A stretch of DNA of 20,578 nucleotides from Hypsibius dujardini (GCA_001579985.1 LRSR01013621.1:1-20578), one strand, 5' to 3'. Shown: positions 9,254 through 17,606, numbered from the stretch's first letter. The notes: generated by a model from the sequence alone, not told the origin. Numbers and translations are program-made.

Positions 9254-9648
9254 CTGCCGCCTGAACACCCCAACTGGATAGTGTGTAACACGATCAGCAG
9301 CCACGGGTGGAACCACGACTCCTGGACCACGCGGGCCGAGCTCAGGGAAAAAAATTGCGACTTGCCGAACGATGAGTTTTGGTCGTTATCATCGAGACCC
9401 CCTCAAAACACGGAAACAATGAGACCCGACACCGGAAAGGATCAGGCGGATCCAGATGGTGATGCCGGGAGTGGCCGGCCGGATACCGAGTCCGCGGGCC
9501 CGGAAACAACATCAGCCTGGGGACAAACTGGAACTCCCAGATGGAGACGCCGCGGCGGCATCTTCGGCCAGCGCACGAGGCCACGGTCGTCAACACAAAC
9601 AAATACGACGAGCCCTTCAGCCACCGCCACGAGCGTGGACGAGGCCCG
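9254..9648 (+). CDS. Gene A, linker exon before the OTU-like domain
   Basis: Frame 2, about 131 codons. The first part looks folded (PEHPNWIVCNTISSHGW, TRAELREKNC). From about 9400 it is a disordered Asp/Pro/Gly/Ser/Thr/Arg-rich linker. It ends with two bases left over before GTAAAG at 9649, and the next exon supplies the third base. No domain recognised. Confidence 0.45.
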
Positions 9649-9721
9649 GTAAAGGGATACTCAAGATCACGCACCAAGTCCCACAACCGGACCGGAAACA
9701 AAGTCGACTGCATCAATACAG
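9649..9721 (+). other. Intron in gene A (73 bp)
   Basis: CCCG|GTAAAG donor and ATCAATACAG acceptor. It joins frame 2 (two bases left over) to frame 3 (one base) so that both long open frames become one, and the frame-2 stop TAA is part of the donor. This is the best-supported intron of gene A. Confidence 0.6.
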
Positions 9722-11057
9722 GTTCCTTCCGATGAAGGCTACGGAGTATGCCGAGTTGAACGCGGTACTCCCCAAAGAGAAGAACTGCCCGGCTTACGAC
9801 AGCCTGTTTTGGGCCATGTCGGACGCCATGCGTTACCCGATAGACGACTATTGGCCGGACGTACCAGCAGCCTGCACACATTATCGCGACGACGTCATGA
9901 CGGACGCACAGTGGCTCAGGGACAGGGTATCGGAATACCTGATAAGTCATCCGGACGAGGTCCGCTCCACTGGTAAACATTACCTCCAGGCCAGGGACAA
10001 ACTTCAGAAGCAGGGTATCAAGGACCCGGGCCATCGAGTCACAGAGTTGGGCGCGTGGTTGGATCGGTTGAAGGAGTTGAAAAGACCGGATTACCAACCC
10101 GGACGAGACGAACTCCAGGTACTCGCAATCATCCTAGAGTCCCCCATCTACGTCCATGACCCTGGAGAGGGACGGATCGACTATTACAGGCCAACCCCGG
10201 AGTTCGAAGACTGGGGTTGGGAACAACAGATCCACCTTATGGCCACATCGGATGGACGGTACCGGTACCTATACAAAGTCGTGCGGGGGATCACCCGGGA
10301 CGGAACAACGATTATCAAGAGACGCTTGGTTCATTACATGGAACCCACCGGGGACACGTCCGGAGGCATCGGTTCGTTGTCCGGAATGAATCCGGCGCAG
10401 GACATTCACCCCTGCCAACGACGGTCGTTTGACCCGGATGAACACTACGGAGCGTGGACGGGACGTGTCACGCCCGACGGGGATGACGCCACCGCTACTT
10501 GGCCATACTGGAGAGGGGGCACAACCGTGCGCGACTATGAGAGCGTGAGCCGGTTGAAGTGGGGCGAACACGTTCTTGCACAGGACTCATCGGATCGTGA
10601 CGTCATACATGTAAGAACCTTACCAATCATAGACCTCAACGCCCAGCAGGAGGCCCCATGTGCGTCAGCAGAAACCGCGACCGAATCCGATCCGGACGAC
10701 GCGGACGGCGACTCCATGAGGAATTATCGGGCGGGTCTCGCAGAGGATTTTTTGGAAATCTGTGGAGTGGGGGACGTGTCGGGTAAGACACACTATCCGA
10801 GTTTCCCGGAGTTGTCGGATTCGGACACGTCTCCGGACGAGTCAGAAGACCAACCCAAGCAGGACACGGAGTCCGACAGCGAGTCATTGGGCTCGGACGA
10901 ACCGATCAAAATTGAAGAATGCGAAAATACGGAACAGACATGGATGGCAGCGATCGACCGATTGCTGTCGTCTTGGGAGTGTGACGCTCCAGTCATGGAG
11001 CCCCGGCCGGCAACACCAGCCTACGGACTTATGGAACGAGGGTCGGACCACCAATGA
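9722..11057 (+). CDS. Gene A, OTU-like domain, probably catalytically dead, with acidic tail
   Basis: About 445 codons to TGA at 11055-11057. Residues from about 9770 to 10300 follow the order of OTU-family cysteine proteases: a box reading AYDSLFWAMSDAM where active enzymes have DGNCLFRAISD; LRDRVSEYLISHP for the LR..V..Y helix; PGRDELQVLAIILESPIYV for the WGG..ELQALA....I.V strand; and IHLMATSDGRYRYLY for the I.L......HY end. OTU enzymes cleave ubiquitin chains. Here the catalytic Cys is Ser (AGC at 9801-9803) and the His position seems to be Arg, so activity is unlikely and a binding role is possible (inference). The last 150 residues are acidic, Ser/Asp/Glu-rich. OTU domains are known in some retroelements and viruses as well as in host enzymes. 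Confidence 0.5.
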
Positions 11058-11110
11058 GAAACGATCCAGGATTGGAGCCGGAGGCATAGTTCAGCAGTAA
11101 ATGGCTGATC

Positions 11111-12193
11111 TTGGAATACTGCATTCAAAGACCACGGCGAATGGTGAGAACCCGACGTAACCGGACGTTGCAGTATCACGCCCGGATTGGTCGGATGGAC
11201 TGGGCCAAGGCGGTTCCTGTAGGCGAAGCACCCGCCGATTTGATCCCACACGGGTACGGTCCGCTCGGCCACGCAACACGAGACGGACCCCACCGGAACC
11301 GTTGGCGATGCCCGTCCTACTCCTCGAATCGCAGGTATCCACAAGAAGAGCGATGCAACTTCAGGTGGTGTTCGAATCGGGTGAGCAATTGGCTGCAACG
11401 GAATGGTCTGCTCAAATCGAAATGGACCAGGGAGTACTGGACACGACGGTACAAACGTGCGTCGGATAGACAGCGAGAAGGAATGAACGGTTGGTGGGAG
11501 TTCGCACAGAAAAAACGTGTGGAACGACGTGTACACAATTCGGATCCAGTTGACATGACAAATCAGCTCAACTGCAGACCAGGATCCAGCTCCAGAAAAA
11601 GGGTCGGCCCCAACAAGACCTCAAAATCCGAAATCCTTGAAGTCACGGATTTGGAAAGCGAAAAGAGTGGCGTCGCCGTCGGGGCGGGCTCAGTTTGTAC
11701 CCGGTCAGGCAGATGGAGCGTTCCTGAGCAGTTCCGTCCCCACGGAACCGAATGCGGTACCGACAGAACTGAACACGACCGGGTAACGTCGGAAACAATT
11801 CCGACAAAACCGGAAGCTGTTCTGGGCGTGACCGGGGCCAATCCGACCGAACCCGGATTCGAACGAAAATGCGCGCTGAGGTCACCCGAGGGAAGTCAAC
11901 CCCGTGCTGTCGGAGTCAAGACAAAACACCAAAGGGTGCGGGGGGAGCCCACTGGGATCACTCCAACCGAACCCGGATACGATCGGAAAAAGGTGTCAAG
12001 GTCGCCGGGACCGGACGTCCCGGCTGGCAAACTTCATAGTTTCAGTAGGCAGTCCGGCACAAGCCAGTGTCAGGGCTGTATGGCGCCAAAGTGGAAATGG
12101 AGTATCAGATGGATAGCATCCAACAAAAACGGGACGGATCCGGCCCCCCCGGAACGGATACGGCTGGCGGCTGGCAGTTACGCCAACAACTGA
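11111..12193 (+). CDS. ORF downstream of the OTU-like exon, possible 3' part of gene A
   Basis: Frame 2 is open here but rich in Arg, Trp and Cys up to about 11480. In that stretch frame 1 (about 11180-11469) looks more protein-like (MPVLLLESQ, VFESGEQLAATEWSAQIEMD). From about 11550 frame 2 becomes a plausible hydrophilic protein, with a near-repeat NPTEPGFERK / TPTEPGYDRK 40 codons apart. No domain is recognised. It may be a continuation of gene A through an intron I could not place, a separate gene, or decayed sequence. The frame ends at TGA (12191-12193). No clear poly(A) signal follows. Confidence 0.3.
   Translation: MEYCIQRPRRMVRTRRNRTLQYHARIGRMDWAKAVPVGEAPADLIPHGYGPLGHATRDGPHRNRWRCPSYSSNRRYPQEERCNFRWCSNRVSNWLQRNGLLKSKWTREYWTRRYKRASDRQREGMNGWWEFAQKKRVERRVHNSDPVDMTNQLNCRPGSSSRKRVGPNKTSKSEILEVTDLESEKSGVAVGAGSVCTRSGRWSVPEQFRPHGTECGTDRTEHDRVTSETIPTKPEAVLGVTGANPTEPGFERKCALRSPEGSQPRAVGVKTKHQRVRGEPTGITPTEPGYDRKKVSRSPGPDVPAGKLHSFSRQSGTSQCQGCMAPKWKWSIRWIASNKNGTDPAPPERIRLAAGSYANN
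11831..12013 (+). repeat. Two copies of a diverged 60-bp coding repeat
   Basis: The segments starting at 11831 and 11951 encode TGANPTEPGFERK and TGITPTEPGYDRK, each followed by a basic R(S)SP stretch. They are 120 bp apart and in the same frame. Confidence 0.5.
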
Positions 12194-12835
12194 CGGGACC
12201 GGTCACCGACATGAACAAAATCAAAATCAACAAGTAGCGCCAAGGTGCATCCAATGCATCCAGTCTTGCGGAGTGCAAGCCCCGCCCACAGCCACAGGGA
12301 AGGCTACAGTGATTGTTTCATTTCAAAACGAACAACCGTTCCCGCATTTAGCGCGCACGATTCCCTCTACCCTGTGCAGGGAAAAGCATAAGGCGCAGAC
12401 GGGAAAACGAACAGCGTCAGTGTGTTGGTTTTTTCTCTTCCTGGTTCTTCATTCTCCCCTCTTCTTTCGAATTTTTCGGCCATTTTGATTATTACCCTCG
12501 ACCACCATCCACCACCATCCATCACCATCCATCACCATTCATCACCATCCATCACCATCAACAAGGAAAAGTTCTTCGCCCGTCTCTTCTCTCCGCACCT
12601 ACGGATTCCGGTTTTGGGCCCATTCCGGGAGCCCCGGAGGATTTGCATATCACTTTTTGGTGAGTAACGCAACATTTCGGTGGAGGAAGATGGCGAATTC
12701 CAGTCGCCACATGGATAATCATCGGGAAAAGAAGGCGTCATCACCGCTTTTTGATTTTTCAGCTTAACCTTCGCCCTCGCTCTCCCACGCTCTCCCGATT
12801 AGTTCTGGCAGCAAGAGCTGGATCGACTGCGGGAC
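12194..12835. other. Region between genes A and B, with leader of gene B
   Basis: No protein is seen. The 3' part looks like the promoter/leader of gene B: T/C-rich sequence, a CATCCATCAC minisatellite at about 12500-12560, then a leader exon ending at 12659. An intron follows at 12660-12762 (GTGAGT...GATTTTTCAG, 103 bp), then a T/C-rich leader to the ATG at 12836. Confidence 0.45.
12500..12560. repeat. CATCCATCAC minisatellite
   Basis: About six imperfect copies of a 10-12 base unit (CCATCCATCA, CCATTCATCA) in tandem. It lies in the likely 5' leader of gene B. Confidence 0.7.
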
Positions 12836-13129
12836 ATGGCGGCAGCGGCGCAGAGCAAGTCCCTGCTTTCAGACCAGGAGAACCAGAAGCTGCGGTTCAA
12901 CTTGACCGTCGCACAACGCAAGATTGCGGACTACGAAAATCGATTTAAGGCCGGTCCGATCCCTCCGGGCATCCCTCAACCAACCCCGGGACTCGCCGAC
13001 GAGCTCACCGCGTGTCGACGGGAGGTGGTCATACTGACGGTGGATAAGACACGGCTGTCCCAGCAGCTGAGCGCTCAAACGACGGCGTGTGAGGAGCTGC
13101 GAAACCGGCTGGCTCAACGCGACAAGGAC
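12836..13129 (+). CDS. Gene B, exon 1: coiled-coil N terminus
   Basis: ATG at 12836 (GGGACATGGCG) is the first good start after the leader intron. The 98 codons include SLLSDQENQKLRFNLTVAQR and, after a Pro-rich hinge (PPGIPQPTPG), LSQQLSAQTTACEELRNRLA. Both have leucines at heptad spacing, so a parallel coiled coil is likely. The frame ends soon after 13129. The proposed donor is GTTGGC at 13130, with a CTAAC branch-like site and CTCCAG acceptor at 13203. No family recognised. Confidence 0.5.
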
Positions 13130-13203
13130 GTTGGCGGGACACGTGACGTGACGTGACAAAACAAAAAAGGACAAGACAAGACAAAACTAACGCGAAACTC
13201 CAG

Positions 13204-13367
13204 AACGACCTGACTAAGGCCGAAGAAGTCACAGCCCAGCGCGAACGCCAGTGGGAAGAGATTTGCATACCCTTGATCAACAGATCCGCACCCTTGTTCC
13301 GCAGAACACAGACCTCGAAAAGCAGGTGCGCAACTTGAACGGAGTCATCAACTCGACTCTCGGAGGG
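13204..13367 (+). CDS. Gene B, second coiled-coil segment, exon limits uncertain
   Basis: Frame 1 (NDLTKAEEVTAQRERQWEE) and frame 3 (TLVPQNTDLEKQVRNLNGV) are both coiled-coil-like and adjacent. They could be joined by skipping 13228-13283 (GTCACA...GATCAACAG), or they may be separated by a real 1-base deletion near 13260. The segment ends at GGAGGG before GTATGA (13368), a fair donor, with an acceptor GAAACTCAG ending at 13464 that keeps the frame. Confidence 0.35.
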
Positions 13368-13464
13368 GTATGAAAGGAAGTTCGCCGCCATCGACACCAA
13401 ACTGAAGCAGATCACCGGCCCAAGCCCAAGAGGGACAGGGTCCGGCGGTCAGCCCGAAACTCAG

Positions 13465-14472
13465 CAGGAGTCGAGACAGAAAGCACTCCCGCCACCTCCT
13501 CCGCCTCCGCCTGCCCCATCCACGCCCAAACAAGACAAGAAGGGCGGCGTTGGTGAACCTACGCCGAATCAGACAGTCGGGAAGGACTTCTTCGTCACGC
13601 CGACACCGGTCATGTCCAAGCTGCAACAGGTCACCCAACGGATGACACCGGGGACGTCGACCTCAGCCAGTTGCAGTGAAGGATCCGTTGACACGGGCGC
13701 CCCGCTGCGTCAGCACAAAGGTATGCCGGAACTCGAGCCCACCGGCGACATGATCTTCCCAAACGAAGACGACCCGTGGCTGGTGGTGGCCAAACAGCTG
13801 AGGGTGATCCGGGTATTGTTCAGCTCCGACCTCAAATTTCAAAAGTATTGCCTCGGACAACCACGCTACACGTTGGCCGGATCCATCCCGTACTTCCAGC
13901 CACACTGCGGCGCCTACGCGTTCACTCTCCTCTACAATGATGTGAAGGCCGTGTGTGACGGACACAAAGCGAACCGGTATAGTATTGTAAAGCGGGAGCT
14001 GTCTACACCGATGCTGGACGGGAGGCCCAACAAGGAACAGATCCGTTTCGTCCGTGCGTTTACATATATCGGCACCCATCCCCAGAACGTCGGACCACGC
14101 CCAACGCGGTCATCATTCACGGAACAAGTGTCCCAGCGCCAGGATGCGGTAATCATGCTCGCGAATATGGCGGAGACTGTCGCGGTCTGGCTGCAACTGT
14201 TTGGTAAGCAAGCGGTGCTGGACATTGAACTGATCATCAAGGCGTCCCAGTACGTGGCGTCGGACGCGGCGACGGAGACGAAACCACCGCCCATTCCGGG
14301 AGAAGTCTTCCAACGCAACCCGACGCAAACGGATGTGGAACAGTTCAATCTACAGGGCGGGACAACTAAGGAGTATTTGCCCCTGCTCACCTTCAAGCGA
14401 CCAAGCATGAAAGAGATCGGCCACTACTTCAAGTTCTGGGGCAAGGTGATTCACGCCGTCCTGAAGCACGGA
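13465..14472 (+). CDS. Gene B, proline-rich linker and unrecognised globular domain
   Basis: A long frame-1 stretch. It begins with a poly-Pro linker (LPPPPPPPPAPSTP), then about 260 residues of globular composition: EDDPWLVVAKQLRVIRVLF, CLGQPRYTLAGSIPYF, CGAYAFTLLYNDVKAV, AETVAVWLQLFGKQAVLDI and MKEIGHYFKFWGKVIHAVL. Helices appear to dominate. I do not recognise the family; it is not an obvious Gag capsid, polymerase or protease. The frame stays open to TAG at 14596-14598. To reach the next exon an intron must start at GTGATT (14446) or GTACCG (14473); both keep the frame to 14580. The true end is thus uncertain. Confidence 0.5.
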
Positions 14473-14579
14473 GTACCGAGGGACAAGAAGGCCGAATCGA
14501 CCGACCTTCGCATTAACAGTACAACAGGAACCGGTCAGACTTGGCGAAGAGTCGCGACAACCCGATCAACCACTAACAG

Positions 14580-14844
14580 TCAATCTGCCGGCTGCTAGAC
14601 ATGCCGGAGTTGGCCAAGATCTTGCGACCGGCGAGGGCGGACTACCAACCGATCAAATACGAACCCTGGACGGACATTCCGGAGATGGAAAACTGGGCCA
14701 CGGGCAGCAAGAATGATCATGACGATCATGACGACGGTGACGATGAGGTTCACCAGTCGGAAGCGGGAGGCGACACTCATGCGGCGAGCGACGATGACGA
14801 CACAAGTAACGCAAGTGACTGCTCTCAACAGCCGCGCCCCGATG
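14580..14844 (+). CDS. Gene B, Asp/His-rich acidic exon
   Basis: Frame 3, entered after CACTAACAG (branch- and acceptor-like). The first part is LLDMPELAKILRPARADYQP, followed by a strongly acidic region (DHDDHDDGDDEV, SDDDDTSNASD). It ends one base into a codon before GTAAGC at 14845. An ATG at 14601 is internal in this model. Confidence 0.5.
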
Positions 14845-14918
14845 GTAAGCGGCGACTGTCCGACATTCTCAACCGCATAATATGCCGGAGCGGGGTTGCA
14901 CGTCTTTTCTTTTTTTAG
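14845..14918 (+). other. Intron in gene B (74 bp)
   Basis: GATG|GTAAGC donor and CTTTTCTTTTTTTAG acceptor. The frame before it (one base left over) fits the frame after it (two bases). This is the clearest intron in the GC-rich island and shows that the island is spliced. Confidence 0.75.
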
Positions 14919-15422
14919 CCGGTGGACGCCTTCGTCGCCAGCAGGAGATTCCGACATTTGTTTTCCCGGAATTGGTCATCAAGGATTCGTCGTCCGGTGA
15001 GGAGGAAGAGCTGGAGGAACAAGACACGTCGTCCAGCGATGAATCAATTAAATCTATCAAGACCAAAGAGAAGGCGGTCAAGGCCAAGCTAAAGAAGGGT
15101 GCGGACCCGGACAGGGTCCTGCGCAAGCCCATGAAAAAGCGCGTCTCAGCCTACAACACGACGGGCCGGTCACGACCCAAGAAACGGGAAGACCCCAAGT
15201 CCAGCGGAGAGGAGGAGCAACCCCAGACCACCTCGGGTAAGCCCAAACGGACAACCCGAGAACATTTTGGCGAACCAACTGCCCCATCGTGGGTGACTGC
15301 CGTTGTGCCGCGCTTCTCAACCGGCGGCCGCGTGAGCACCCAACATATTCATTTGGACGAACTGTTTGGTGATCACGAAGGCTTGACCGAGGTCCAACAA
15401 CGCCTCCTGGCTGTGCAGCAGG
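14919..15422 (+). CDS. Gene B, acidic-then-basic exon
   Basis: Frame 2. The start is moderately hydrophobic (IPTFVFPELVIKD). An acidic Ser/Glu block follows (SSGEEEELEEQ), then Lys/Arg-rich sequence (AVKAKLKKG, KPMKKRVSAYN, GRSRPKKRED) that may hold a nuclear localisation signal, then a folded-looking end (HLDELFGDHEGLTEVQQRLL). It ends one base into a codon before GTAAGC at 15423. Charge blocks of this kind occur in chromatin and nucleolar proteins, but no domain is recognised. Confidence 0.5.
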
Positions 15423-15541
15423 GTAAGCAATACATTCCCCGTGCCGCACGTATTTATATCTCGTGCCGCGCGTTGTGTGATTTTTACCCGCGTGGTGTGG
15501 TCTATACCCCGGGTACGCCATTGGTCACTGGGAACATTAAG
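15423..15541 (+). other. Intron in gene B (119 bp)
   Basis: CAGG|GTAAGC donor and GGAACATTAAG acceptor. Phases fit (one base plus two). The helix RLLAVQQ continues as FEQWTQEREVKLPP after splicing, whereas unspliced the frame turns into unlikely sequence and stops at 15574. Confidence 0.5.
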
Positions 15542-15672
15542 CTTTCGAGCAATGGACCCAGGAGAGGGAGGTGAAATTGCCTCCCAAACATCGATACTTG
15601 GCTGGCCTAGAGGATGGTCCTGAGATAGTGACCCTGCCGGACTATGTTTTCCACATTCCAGGGGCCGTGGCC
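15542..15672 (+). CDS. Gene B, short exon
   Basis: Frame 1, about 44 codons (FEQWTQEREVKLPPKHRYLA, DGPEIVTLPDYVFHIPG). The end is placed at GCC|GTCAAA or six bases earlier at GCC|GTGGCC. Both are weak donors, but the acceptor at 15749, after a long CCCGCCCCCGCCCC tract ending in ACAG, is strong and in phase. Confidence 0.4.
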
Positions 15673-15749
15673 GTCAAAATACAACTGAATCCGAAGCGTC
15701 TCAAGACGACGTTCGTCACCGTCCCGCCCCCGCCCCGGCCACCCTACAG

Positions 15750-16013
15750 GCACTTCGGCTCACACCGGACCCGGAGGTCTTGAACCGGATGGTGGAACGA
15801 CAGCTCAGCGGTGACATCATTCCAGCCCCACCGCCTACTGACCAACCACTTGTCACCGGGTTGTTCAGTTTGCACCCGACCTCAACGGCCTCGACTCCGA
15901 GCACCAACATGGCCATACCGGTCATGTCGCCAATGCTACCAAGGCTGCCCTCATTGATGCAGGCCCTGTCGGCCAGTGGTCCGTACATCCCGTTATCATT
16001 GTCTCGAGAGTTG
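15750..16013 (+). CDS. Gene B, Pro/Ser/Leu-rich exon
   Basis: Frame 3, 88 codons: LRLTPDPEVLNRMVERQLSG, then a disordered Pro/Ser/Thr-rich part with MSPMLPRLPSLMQAL and SGPYIPLSLSREL. It ends before GTGAAA at 16014. Beyond this the frame becomes Arg/Ala-rich and stops at 16151. Confidence 0.45.
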
Positions 16014-16251
16014 GTGAAAGGAATAAACTCGCCGACGCCCATGCCCAACGCTGCACGAGGAGCAAGAAAGGCTCGGACAAACGCAACGCGCGCGACCGGA
16101 AGCGCTGGATCCTGGCCACACCGGTGCTACGCCGGAACCGATTACTGCTGAGTCGGCGAAATCATTGCCGACAACATTAAATGCACCGGAACCACTGACT
16201 TCTCCGACCCGTCCGGCCAACACTCGGAACGGATCACGCCATCCGAGTTAG
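16014..16251 (+). other. Candidate intron in gene B (238 bp)
   Basis: GTGAAA donor in phase 0 and ATCCGAGTTAG acceptor. The TAG just before the last exon is part of the acceptor. It is the longest intron proposed here. Confidence 0.45.
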
Positions 16252-16425
16252 GAACTGGAAGCCGGCGAACCGAGCTCCAGCATGGTCCGCAGTATGATGG
16301 ACGACGACGAAATGCTCCACATGCCCCAGTTCATGCCGGGGGACCTTTTCGGGTGGATGAATCAGCCGCTCCTCGATGTGGACAACGAGGAGGAAGAGGG
16401 CGAACTGGTGCACATAGAATCCTAA
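16252..16425 (+). CDS. Gene B, last exon: acidic C terminus
   Basis: Frame 1, 57 codons to TAA at 16423-16425. It reads SSSMVRSMMDDDEMLHMPQF, then PGDLFGWMNQPLLDVDNEEE and ends GELVHIES. The alternating acidic and bulky hydrophobic residues (DLFGWM, PLLDV) resemble acidic transactivation or short interaction motifs, a guess from composition only. Confidence 0.5.
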   Translation, partial: ELEAGEPSSSMVRSMMDDDEMLHMPQFMPGDLFGWMNQPLLDVDNEEEEGELVHIES

Positions 16426-17040
16426 GTCCACCCAAATCCGAAGGTCGGTATCCCCCTCACAGTTTGGGCCCGACTGGACTTTGTCAGTTTTTCATTTTCT
16501 CTCTTCCTGATTGGCTAGAGCAATTGCGTAATCCCTTTTGTAAACCGTTTTCACGTTTCCTTTCGTTTCTTTTTCTTTTTTTTGTTTTGTCCGGTTCGGA
16601 CCGAAATGATGGTTGCTGGTGTGGAGCCGCGTCGCTGCCGACTTCTTCTTTTGCTCACGATAGCTTTAGTTTCTTTTCTTTTTTTACTTTCTTGAAACAT
16701 GATTTACGGAAGAATCTCTTCGTTTTGTAGTGACAGCGCGAGTTCAATAATACAGCCGTTAAATAAACTCGTTTTCGAGATACGTTAAGGCACCCGACAG
16801 CGATCAGAAGTCCGAGTAGATCGGAACGCAGAGTCACCATACACGGAACACGAATTCACACATGGGGACGCGGTTCCATAACGGGCCATCATACACTCGG
16901 GTTGTCTCTCAAACATACGGACTCCCGCTCACGGCTGTAATCACCAATTTTTATGCCCGGACGTGGCCGGTTGTGTCTTGCTATCCGGTATCTGTCGAGA
17001 CTAAGTAATGATTAGGACGGCTGTTCTCTCCACTCTACAG
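16426..17040. other. 3' untranslated region of gene B and spacer
   Basis: T/C-rich sequence without an open frame of interest. AATAAA at 16762-16767, about 340 bases after the gene B stop, is a likely poly(A) signal. After that comes a spacer or the start of the receptor gene, whose first visible exon starts at 17041 after a CTCTCCACTCTACAG acceptor. Confidence 0.45.
16762..16767 (+). terminator. Poly(A) signal AATAAA for gene B
   Basis: Canonical hexamer downstream of the gene B stop codon in a T-rich 3' region; the next gene is on the same strand. Confidence 0.4.
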
Positions 17041-17091
17041 CCACTCACTGGTATGATCAGCGCCTACAGGAGCATCGAAATATTTGCCCAG
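17041..17091 (+). CDS. Receptor guanylate-cyclase-like gene, ectodomain exon
   Basis: Seventeen codons between a CCACTCTACAG acceptor and a CCCAG|GTCAGT donor: PLTGMISAYRSIEIFAQ. With the next exon this matches the Y(D)(A/S)V.(L/I)(Y/F)A.(A/V)LN helix of ANF-receptor (periplasmic-binding type I) ligand-binding domains. Earlier exons of the gene are not identified. Confidence 0.5.
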
Positions 17092-17163
17092 GTCAGTGTG
17101 ACAACATCCCCGGCATAAATTGTTCCTCTGTTGGATCAGCCGAAAGTTTGACGTATCTTTAAG

Positions 17164-17349
17164 GTGCTAAATGACTTCAGAAGTCAACGTGGAGTTTCTT
17201 CCGCATTCGATGGTTACAATTTGTCTCGAATGTTCCTGAACCGAAGTTTTGAGAGCGATCTTTCCGACATCTTCATTGACGGCACCGGGAATCGACGGGT
17301 GGAGTTGGCGGTCACCTACTTCGCCGCTGACAAAGGGGGCAGCAGACAG
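17164..17349 (+). CDS. Receptor guanylate-cyclase-like gene, ectodomain exon
   Basis: Sixty-two codons, phase 0 at both ends. DGYNLSRMFLNRSFESDLSD is followed by IFIDGTGNRRVELAV. This is the DG..(I/L)...M.NRSF.G..G...ID..G(D/N)R pattern near the end of the ligand-binding domain of natriuretic-peptide receptors and other membrane guanylate cyclases. It binds an extracellular ligand in that family; the ligand here is unknown. The donor is CAG|GTAAGC at 17350. Confidence 0.65.
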
Positions 17350-17416
17350 GTAAGCAACTTTTCGCGACAAGCGCACATGCTTTTCCTAAATTCCTAACGG
17401 ATATACATGCTTTTAG

Positions 17417-17558
17417 GTATTTCTTCAACAGGCAAGGAACACCGCCTTCAGATTATCTCAAATGCATAATATATTCCCGTCCTGGCCGGATGGCAAGTGG
17501 CCACCACCGAATGAACCACGATGCGGCTATACCGACCAGAAGTTTGACTGCCGTCAAG
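17417..17558 (+). CDS. Receptor guanylate-cyclase-like gene, end of ectodomain
   Basis: The acceptor TGCTTTTAG is followed by 47 codons and one base. FPSWPDGKWPPPNEPRCGYT and a Cys a few residues on match the W.GG..P.D.P.CGF....C signature that closes the ANF-receptor ectodomain just before the membrane, here with D for the first G. The donor is CAAG|GTAAAC. Confidence 0.65.
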
Positions 17559-17606
17559 GTAAACAAATCAGACTCAAATATGTCCATCATAAAAGGGTTC
17601 GTTTAG

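Noticed and set aside
9342-10097. 251-codon ORF on the minus strand
   Set aside because: Shadow of the OTU-like gene in GC-rich DNA; composition is Arg/Ser/Val-rich without a domain. The same holds for minus-strand ORFs at 3490-4104 and 15078-15521.
13204-13375. Definite pseudogene frameshifts in gene B
   Set aside because: Frames 1, 3 and 1 are each coiled-coil-like, but candidate introns 13228-13283 and 13368-13464 also keep the frame, so decay is not proven.
7634-16251. Amber (TAG) readthrough or stop recoding
   Set aside because: Each TAG considered coincides with a plausible AG acceptor, so recoding is not needed.
2400-17000. LTR pair bounding genes A and B
   Set aside because: By eye I compared the T/C-rich stretches near 2400-3300, 12300-12800 and 16430-17000 and found no long direct repeat. 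A dot plot would settle it.
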